DNA of 36,540 nucleotides from a virus: IMG/VR virus record IMGVR_UViG_3300030098_006124, positions 1 through 36,540 of that record; one strand, given 5' to 3'. Of the stretch, positions 31,686 through 36,540 are shown one piece after another. The position numbers and the translations under genes are program-made. Every line of letters starts with the position of its first letter. The stretch's first letter is position 1. The notes under the pieces were generated by a model that searched no databases, was not told the origin of the DNA, and saw only the letters and a list, made by a program, of their open reading frames with translations.

Positions 31686-32795
31686 ATGGCAAAAACAAAA
31701 ACAGGCAAGCTTTCTATTGCCGATATGAAGAAATTAATTAATAAAAAGGCGGGTACTGATGTCGCCTTTTCTTTGTCTGACGACAACCCAACACAAGTTT
31801 TACAATTTATTCCAACTGGTTGTAAATGGCTTGATGGTATTATTAAACGTGGAGATTGGGGTGGTATTCCCGTTGGCAAAGTTAGTGAGATCGCTGGTTT
31901 AGAAGCAACCGGTAAATCTTATATGGCTGCACAGATTGCAGGCAATGCACAGAAGATGGGCATTGATGTCATCTACTTTGATTCAGAAAATTCTATTGAC
32001 CCAAACTTTTTGGCAATGGCGGGATGCGATGTTGAAAAGCTGCTTTATGTTCAGGCAAACTCAGTTGAGTTTGTGCTGGAAACTATTGAAAGTTTGCTTG
32101 GCAACAACGACAGTCAGATGCTTTTTATCTGGGATAGTATGGCGTTGACACCATCAGTATCAGACATTGAATCAGACTTCAACCCTTTGTCTACGATGGC
32201 AGTTAAACCTCGTATTCTTTCTAAGGGCTTGTCAAAACTAATTCAGCCAATTGCTAATACAAAGTCAACTCTATTAATTCTTAATCAGTTAAAGACTAAT
32301 ATTACAAGAAACACAGCAGAGGCTCTTACAACTCCCTACTTTACACCGGGCGGTAAAGCACTTGCATATTCATATTCATTGAGAATTTGGTTGACTGCAC
32401 GCAAAGGCAAGTCATCTTTCATCTTTGATGACAAGGGATTTAGAATTGGTACGGAGGTTAAGGCTAAGATTGAGAAGTCGCGCTTTGGAACCCAAGGTCG
32501 CCAATGCAACTTTAAGATTTTGTGGGCTGGCGAAGAAGTTAAGATTATGGATAAGGAAAGCTGGCTTGAAGCAATCAAGTCCTCAGATAGTCTAACAAAC
32601 GCGGGTGCTTGGTTTACCTTGCACTACGAAGATGGCAAGACAGATAAGTTCCAGACAAAGCAGTGGATGGACAAGCTTAATGACGAAAAGTTCTACAACA
32701 GAGTTATTAAGTTGTTGGAAGAAGAAGTGGTTATGAAGTTTGACAAGAGGATTGGTAAGTCCAGCGACTTCTACGAGGATGGTGAAAATGACTGA
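31686..32795 (+). CDS. uvsX: RecA-like recombinase UvsX
   Basis: UvsX catalyses strand exchange in recombination-dependent replication and repair. The 369-residue protein has the RecA core. Walker A is GLEATGKS (71-78), DVIYFDSENSID (94-105) carries the catalytic Glu101, and Walker B MLFIWDS (145-151) carries Asp150. LLILNQLKTNI and the GGKALAYSYSLRIWL strand follow. Length is close to T4 UvsX (391), and the spacing fits UvsX better than bacterial RecA. GGAG lies upstream of the ATG, with a dedicated sigma70 promoter. The stop overlaps the nuclease gene by 8 bases. Confidence 0.95.
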   Translation: MAKTKTGKLSIADMKKLINKKAGTDVAFSLSDDNPTQVLQFIPTGCKWLDGIIKRGDWGGIPVGKVSEIAGLEATGKSYMAAQIAGNAQKMGIDVIYFDSENSIDPNFLAMAGCDVEKLLYVQANSVEFVLETIESLLGNNDSQMLFIWDSMALTPSVSDIESDFNPLSTMAVKPRILSKGLSKLIQPIANTKSTLLILNQLKTNITRNTAEALTTPYFTPGGKALAYSYSLRIWLTARKGKSSFIFDDKGFRIGTEVKAKIEKSRFGTQGRQCNFKILWAGEEVKIMDKESWLEAIKSSDSLTNAGAWFTLHYEDGKTDKFQTKQWMDKLNDEKFYNRVIKLLEEEVVMKFDKRIGKSSDFYEDGEND

Positions 32796-33738
32796 GAGGT
32801 CTCTAATCATTGACGGCACAAATATATTTTATCGTGCTTATGTTGTAAATCCATCTTTGTCAACCAGCGGAGAGCCTGTTGGTGGATTGGTTGGCTTTCT
32901 TAAAACACTTCAGAAACTTACCAGAGAAATGAAGCCAGACAAGGTTTACATTTGTTGGGACGGTGCAGGAGGCTCTGCCCGTCGCAGATCAGTGGTGTCC
33001 TCTTACAAAGAAGGGCGAAAGGCAATTAGGCTAAACAGGTCTGATGGTGTTAGTATGTCTCTTGAAGAAGAAAACAAAAGCAAGATAGAACAAATGTTGA
33101 GGTTGTTAGAGTATATTGACAACTTGCCAATGGTCCAACTAATCCACGATGGCGTGGAAGCTGATGATATGATTTCAATTTTATGCCGTCAGATAGAAGG
33201 ACAAAAGATAATTGTTTCAAGCGATAAAGATTTTTATCAGTTGTTGGATGACGAAACAATTATTTACCGACCAGTACAAGCCGTTTTTAAAACAAGGAAC
33301 GACATACTGGAAGAGTTTAAAATTCATCCAAACAATTTTGCCCTAGCAAGAGCGGTTAGTGGTGATAAAAGCGACAACTTAGAAGGTGTCAAAGGTGCAG
33401 GACTAAAAACTTTAGCCAAGCGTTTTCCTTTCTTAGTAGAAGAAAAAGATTATAGTTTAACTGATTTATCAGATGTGTGCGAAGCAACAGAGAATAAATT
33501 AAAAATTCACGAGGGTATTCTTGACAACTACGACAAGATCTTAAAGAATTATAAAATTATGCAGTTGTATATTCCAAATGTCTCTTTTCAAGTAAGAGAT
33601 ATGGTTAAGAACTCAGTGGAAAACTATCCAAAGTATTATAATAAAACAGAAATTGTTAAGATGATGTTTCAGGATGGCTTTCCAGAAATCAGGTGGACAG
33701 ACCTTTTTGCAAGTTCTAATAGAATAGCAAAAACTTAG
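32788..33738 (+). CDS. rnh: 5'-3' nuclease (T4 RNase H / FEN-like)
   Basis: This FEN-type nuclease removes RNA primers and flaps on the lagging strand. The 316-residue protein starts at ATG 32788, chosen because GAGG lies 9 bases upstream; an in-frame ATG at 32779 sits on that site. Metal-binding acidic residues are Asp9 (IIDGTN), Asp58 (CWDG), Glu124/Asp126/Asp127 (EADD), Asp146/Asp148 (SSDKDF) and Asp193/Asp196 (SGDKSDN). The H3TH motif GVKGAGLKTLAKRF follows. The basic RRRSVVSSYKEGRK bridge is present. Length matches T4 RNase H (305). It overlaps uvsX, so the two are co-translated. Confidence 0.95.
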   Translation: MTERSLIIDGTNIFYRAYVVNPSLSTSGEPVGGLVGFLKTLQKLTREMKPDKVYICWDGAGGSARRRSVVSSYKEGRKAIRLNRSDGVSMSLEEENKSKIEQMLRLLEYIDNLPMVQLIHDGVEADDMISILCRQIEGQKIIVSSDKDFYQLLDDETIIYRPVQAVFKTRNDILEEFKIHPNNFALARAVSGDKSDNLEGVKGAGLKTLAKRFPFLVEEKDYSLTDLSDVCEATENKLKIHEGILDNYDKILKNYKIMQLYIPNVSFQVRDMVKNSVENYPKYYNKTEIVKMMFQDGFPEIRWTDLFASSNRIAKT

Positions 33739-33739
33739 A

Positions 33740-33747
33740 CTATTTAT
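33740..33747 (+). promoter_or_regulatory. CTATTTAT element before EF-hand-like gene
   Basis: CTATTTAT lies only 4 bases before the CGGAGG ribosome site and 16 before ATG 33764. It is the only copy within the replication module, which suggests that this gene is expressed with late genes. Confidence 0.5.
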
Positions 33748-33763
33748 ATTCGGAGGTTTTAAG

Positions 33764-34156
33764 ATGAAAAACTTTAAAGAAATGGTATACGGTAATCTTT
33801 TTGAGGCGAAAATGGCAAAAAAGGATTATGATGGTGATGGAAAAATTGAAACATCCACCGAAGAATACTTAGGTTCCCGAGATAAAGCAATCAAAAAAGC
33901 AACAGGAAAGCTTGAGGAAGAGGAAAAAAAGCCATCCTTAGAAGAGGAAGTTAAAACTATTCTTGATGAAGAAGGCGGCGCAGCCGACTTAAAGAAAGTC
34001 AAAGAAAAACTCAGAGATAAGAATATGGAAGTCCCAATGGATTTAGAGGAAAAGTTAAAAGATATGAAAAATGTAATGAAGCACATAAAAGGCGATTACA
34101 TTGAAATGTCTGGACTAAAAGAAGAAAATCCTGATCTGATGCTTCCCGCAGAATAG
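33764..34156 (+). CDS. Acidic protein with EF-hand-like DxDxDG motif
   Basis: The 130-residue protein carries KKDYDGDGKIET (19-30). Asp21, Asp23 and Asp25 followed by Gly form the start of a calcium-binding EF-hand or dockerin-type loop, although an acidic residue falls at position 13 rather than 12. EEYLGSRDKAIKKA (33-46) follows. The remainder is Lys/Glu-rich and helical. CGGAGG precedes the ATG. It is flanked by replication genes but carries the CTATTTAT element of the structural genes, so a virion or late role is possible. The family is not recognised with certainty. Confidence 0.78.
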   Translation: MKNFKEMVYGNLFEAKMAKKDYDGDGKIETSTEEYLGSRDKAIKKATGKLEEEEKKPSLEEEVKTILDEEGGAADLKKVKEKLRDKNMEVPMDLEEKLKDMKNVMKHIKGDYIEMSGLKEENPDLMLPAE

Positions 34157-34162
34157 TTTCGC

Positions 34163-34191
34163 TTGACAATCACAGCCAATCTTGTTATGAT
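34163..34191 (+). promoter_or_regulatory. Sigma70-type promoter for gp41 helicase
   Basis: TTGACA (34163-34168), a 17-base spacer ending in TGT, then TATGAT (34186-34191). The -35 is perfect, the -10 matches 5 of 6 bases, and the extended -10 TGn is present. Predicted start near 34198, about 18 bases before ATG 34216. This is the strongest promoter in the window by match. Confidence 0.88.
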
Positions 34192-34215
34192 GGTAGACCC
34201 AACAAAAGGTAAACT

Positions 34216-35592
34216 ATGCGTACAAGCGAGAAGGTTGATTTCTCAAAATTCGGTAATATGTTCCAAGAGAACCTCGCCAAGCTCATCCTTATGGATAGAG
34301 CATATTCTGACCAGATTGGCGAGGTTCTCATCACTGAGTACTTTGAGACAAAATACCTACAAAAATTTTCAAATTTAATATATCAATATAAAGAAAAGTA
34401 TGAGGTTCATCCGTCAATGAACCTTATGGCTTCTCTAATCAATACGGAGATGGAGAAGGAAGACGACTTAGTTATTAAACAAGTTCGTGATTTTCTTATT
34501 CGTATTCACTCAGACCCAGTTGTTCAAGGAGAGCAGTACATTAAAGATACTGCCTTGGACTTCTGTAAAAAACAAAAATTAAAAGAAGCAATTGTTAAGT
34601 CAGTTCGTCTTTTGGAAAAATCTTCATTTGATGAAATTAGTGATCTTATCAATGAAGCACTTAAGTTGGGGCAATCAAATGATTTTGGCTATCATTATCT
34701 TAAAGACTTTGAGAAGCGTTTTGAGATTAAAGTACGCAGTCCGTTGACAACAGGTTGGAAAACCTTTGATGACTTGATGCAAGGTGGTCTTGGAGCAGGT
34801 GAACTCGGTGTTGCGATGGCAGGCACTGGCGCTGGTAAAAGTCATATCCTTGCTCACTTAGGATGTCAAGCACTAAAAGAAGATAAGACGGTTGTACATT
34901 ACACATTAGAGCTTTCAGAAACGGTGGTTGCACGCAGATATGATTCGTGTATTACAGGCGTAAAACTAAAAGATCTAAATGTGTTCAAGGACAACATCTT
35001 AGAAAAGATTAAAGATATTAAGGGAACTTTAATTGTAAAAGAGTATCCAACAAAGTCAATTACAACCACGGCAATCAAAAACCATTTATCAAAATTGAAG
35101 ATGCGAGGAATTGAACCTGACATTATTATTGTTGATTATGCAGATTTGATTAGCCCAAAGAAAAGTTATGGCGAAAAAAGACACGACTTAGAATCAATTT
35201 ATGAAGAACTTCGTGGCATTGCACAAGAAAATCATTGTCCGATTTGGACGGTCTCTCAAACGAATAGAACAGGGTATAACGCAGAACTTGTGACAATGGA
35301 GTCAATTTCTGAAGCTTTTTCCAAGTGTTTTGTTGCCGACTTCATATTTACTCTATCCCGTACCACCGAGGATAAAAATAATAACACTGGCAGGTTCTTT
35401 GTGGCTAAAAATCGATTCGGTCCCGATGGCTTGATTTATCCGATTCATATGGATACAAGCAATGTAAAAATTAAAGTAGAAAAGAATTCAGTCGATCCAG
35501 CGGCTGTTAGTAAAAATGCTGCGAAAGAACAAAAAGATATGTTAAGAGAAAAATATAAAGAATTGCAACGCGAACTAAAAGGAGACAAATAA
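34216..35592 (+). CDS. 41: Replicative DnaB-type helicase (gp41-like)
   Basis: The hexameric helicase unwinds the fork and works with primase. The 458-residue protein has an N-terminal helical domain (1-150), a linker, and a RecA-fold motor. Walker A is MAGTGAGKS (201-209), the catalytic Glu lies in YTLELSE (Glu232), and Walker B is DIIIVDYADL (302-311). IWTVSQTNRTGYN (the sensor Gln/Asn strand) and FFVAKNRFGPDG (arginine-finger strand) follow. Length matches T4 gp41 (475). AAAGG precedes the ATG, and a strong sigma70 promoter lies directly upstream. The stop overlaps the reductase start by one base. Confidence 0.95.
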   Translation: MRTSEKVDFSKFGNMFQENLAKLILMDRAYSDQIGEVLITEYFETKYLQKFSNLIYQYKEKYEVHPSMNLMASLINTEMEKEDDLVIKQVRDFLIRIHSDPVVQGEQYIKDTALDFCKKQKLKEAIVKSVRLLEKSSFDEISDLINEALKLGQSNDFGYHYLKDFEKRFEIKVRSPLTTGWKTFDDLMQGGLGAGELGVAMAGTGAGKSHILAHLGCQALKEDKTVVHYTLELSETVVARRYDSCITGVKLKDLNVFKDNILEKIKDIKGTLIVKEYPTKSITTTAIKNHLSKLKMRGIEPDIIIVDYADLISPKKSYGEKRHDLESIYEELRGIAQENHCPIWTVSQTNRTGYNAELVTMESISEAFSKCFVADFIFTLSRTTEDKNNNTGRFFVAKNRFGPDGLIYPIHMDTSNVKIKVEKNSVDPAAVSKNAAKEQKDMLREKYKELQRELKGDK

Positions 35593-36540
35593 TGGAAATA
35601 GCATCAGAAATTTTATCAGACATCACCGTACATATGAAGTACGCCAAGTACGTTCCTAAAAAAGAACGTAGGGAAAATTGGGTAGAACTTTGTACTCGTA
35701 ATATGAACATGCATATTAAGAAGTACCCAGAGTTGAAGAAAGAAATTAAGAAACTGTATAACAACTATGTTATACCAAAGAAGGTTTTGCCGTCTATGCG
35801 CTCAATGCAGTTCGCTGGCAAACCAATTGAAGTTGCTCCAAACCGCGTATATAATTGTGCTTATATGCCAATTGATCATGCTGATGCTTTTTCCGAATGT
35901 ATGTTTTTGTTATTGGGTGGAACTGGTGTTGGGTTCTCCGTTCAGCAGCACCACGTTGAAAAGCTGCCAGAAATCCGAAAACCGAACACTAAAAGAACAA
36001 GACGCTTTTTAATCTCAGACTCAATCGAAGGCTGGGCTGATGCAGTAAAGGCTCTCATCCACTCCTATTTTAAGGGAACCTCCAGACTACGATTTGATTT
36101 TAGTGATATTAGACCAAAAGGCGCAAGACTTGTAACCACTGGCGGCAAGGCACCGGGACCACAACCTCTTCGTGAGTGTTTGGTAAAAGTTGAAGGTGTG
36201 CTGAGAGAAAAAGATGATGGTGACAAGTTAGAGCCAATTGAGGTTCATGATATTATTTGCTATATCGCTGACGCAGTTTTGGCTGGCGGTATTCGTAGAG
36301 CAGCACTTATCTCTTTGTTCTCAGCCGACGATGACGAAATGATTGCCTCAAAGGCTGGCAGTTGGTGGGAAGCCAACCCACAAAGGGGTCGAGCCAACAA
36401 TTCAGCGGTTATTTTGCGCCACAAGGTTGATAAAGAATACTTTATGAAACTTTGGGATCGTATTAAGAAATCAGGTTCAGGTGAACCGGGCATTTATTTA
36501 TCTAATGATAAAGATTGGGGCACAAATCCTTGTTGCGAGA
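35592..36540 (+). CDS. nrdJ: Class II (B12-dependent) ribonucleotide reductase, 3' truncated by window
   Basis: The open frame starts at ATG 35592 (GGAGA upstream) and runs off the right edge without a stop; 316 residues are visible. VLPSMRSMQFAG (65-76), RVYNCAYMPID (85-95) with the redox-active cysteine position Cys89, and LLGGTGVGFSV (107-117) match monomeric adenosylcobalamin ribonucleotide reductases of the Lactobacillus leichmannii type. The last visible residues include NPCCE, the start of the radical-site loop. The enzyme makes deoxynucleotides from ribonucleotides without oxygen, using B12. It is co-translated with the helicase, tying nucleotide supply to replication. Confidence 0.92.
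   Translation, partial: MEIASEILSDITVHMKYAKYVPKKERRENWVELCTRNMNMHIKKYPELKKEIKKLYNNYVIPKKVLPSMRSMQFAGKPIEVAPNRVYNCAYMPIDHADAFSECMFLLLGGTGVGFSVQQHHVEKLPEIRKPNTKRTRRFLISDSIEGWADAVKALIHSYFKGTSRLRFDFSDIRPKGARLVTTGGKAPGPQPLRECLVKVEGVLREKDDGDKLEPIEVHDIICYIADAVLAGGIRRAALISLFSADDDEMIASKAGSWWEANPQRGRANNSAVILRHKVDKEYFMKLWDRIKKSGSGEPGIYLSNDKDWGTNPCCE

Noticed and set aside
32740-32787. Upstream TTG extension of the RNase H-like gene
   Set aside because: The family start is close to MTERSLIIDG, and GAGG at 32775 fits ATG 32788; the extension would be translated inside uvsX.
33521-33549. TTGACA within the RNase H-like gene as a promoter for the EF-hand-like gene
   Set aside because: The -10 region is poor and the next start is over 200 bases away; the CTATTTAT element is the better candidate.
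35649-35670. TACGTTC/GAACGTA inverted repeat near the start of the reductase gene
   Set aside because: It lies within coding sequence without a T-run or regulatory context; likely chance.
1-36540. Cyanophage assignment
   Set aside because: T4-type genes and NrdJ would fit, but no photosynthesis or other cyanophage marker is in the window, and the family A polymerase argues against typical T4-like cyanophages.
1-36540. Long open frames on the minus strand
   Set aside because: All lie opposite well-supported genes, lack ribosome sites and recognisable motifs, and are read as shadows of the coding strand.

Overview
This window is a contiguous piece of a tailed double-stranded DNA phage genome with contractile-tail (T4-like myovirus) morphogenesis genes. 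Every supported gene is on the + strand. Genes are tightly packed, many overlap by 1 to 17 bases, and the DNA is AT-rich by eye. No tRNA, integrase, insertion sequence or CRISPR array was seen. The gene mix (T4-type head and tail proteins, a phage copy of ribosomal protein bS21, a B12-dependent ribonucleotide reductase) suggests a marine or other aquatic phage of a Gram-negative bacterium. The host cannot be named from this sequence.

Layout. Positions 1-2042 hold small genes, including two membrane proteins with spanin-like topology and a possible zinc-ribbon protein. Positions 2042-13665 are the DNA packaging and head module: terminase large subunit, portal, several small unknown genes, prohead protease, bS21, beta-rich and LamG-like surface proteins, scaffold and major capsid protein. 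A small lysine-rich gene follows, insulated between two perfect hairpin terminators. Positions 14103-28839 are the neck, tail and baseplate module: gp13-, gp14- and gp15-like neck and completion proteins, a long sheath protein, two tandem tail-tube paralogues, a gp26-like gene with a possible programmed frameshift, a tape-measure candidate, gp48/54-like and gp53-like baseplate proteins, and two large unrecognised proteins. Positions 28847-36540 are the replication module: a short family A DNA polymerase without a visible proofreading domain, a diverged FtsZ/tubulin-like protein, gp32, UvsX, RNase H-type 5' nuclease, an EF-hand-like protein, gp41 helicase, and the start of a class II ribonucleotide reductase that runs off the end.

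Two control systems are visible. The replication genes have near-consensus host sigma70 promoters (TTGACA, 17-base spacer, TATAAT-like, often with an extended -10) before the polymerase, gp32, uvsX and gp41. In contrast, five of the structural-region gaps, plus the gap before the EF-hand-like gene, carry a shared CTATTTA element just upstream of the start codon. This looks like a late-gene signal, though its mechanism is unproven. Together the genes describe a phage that brings its own replisome and nucleotide supply early, then switches to virion genes.
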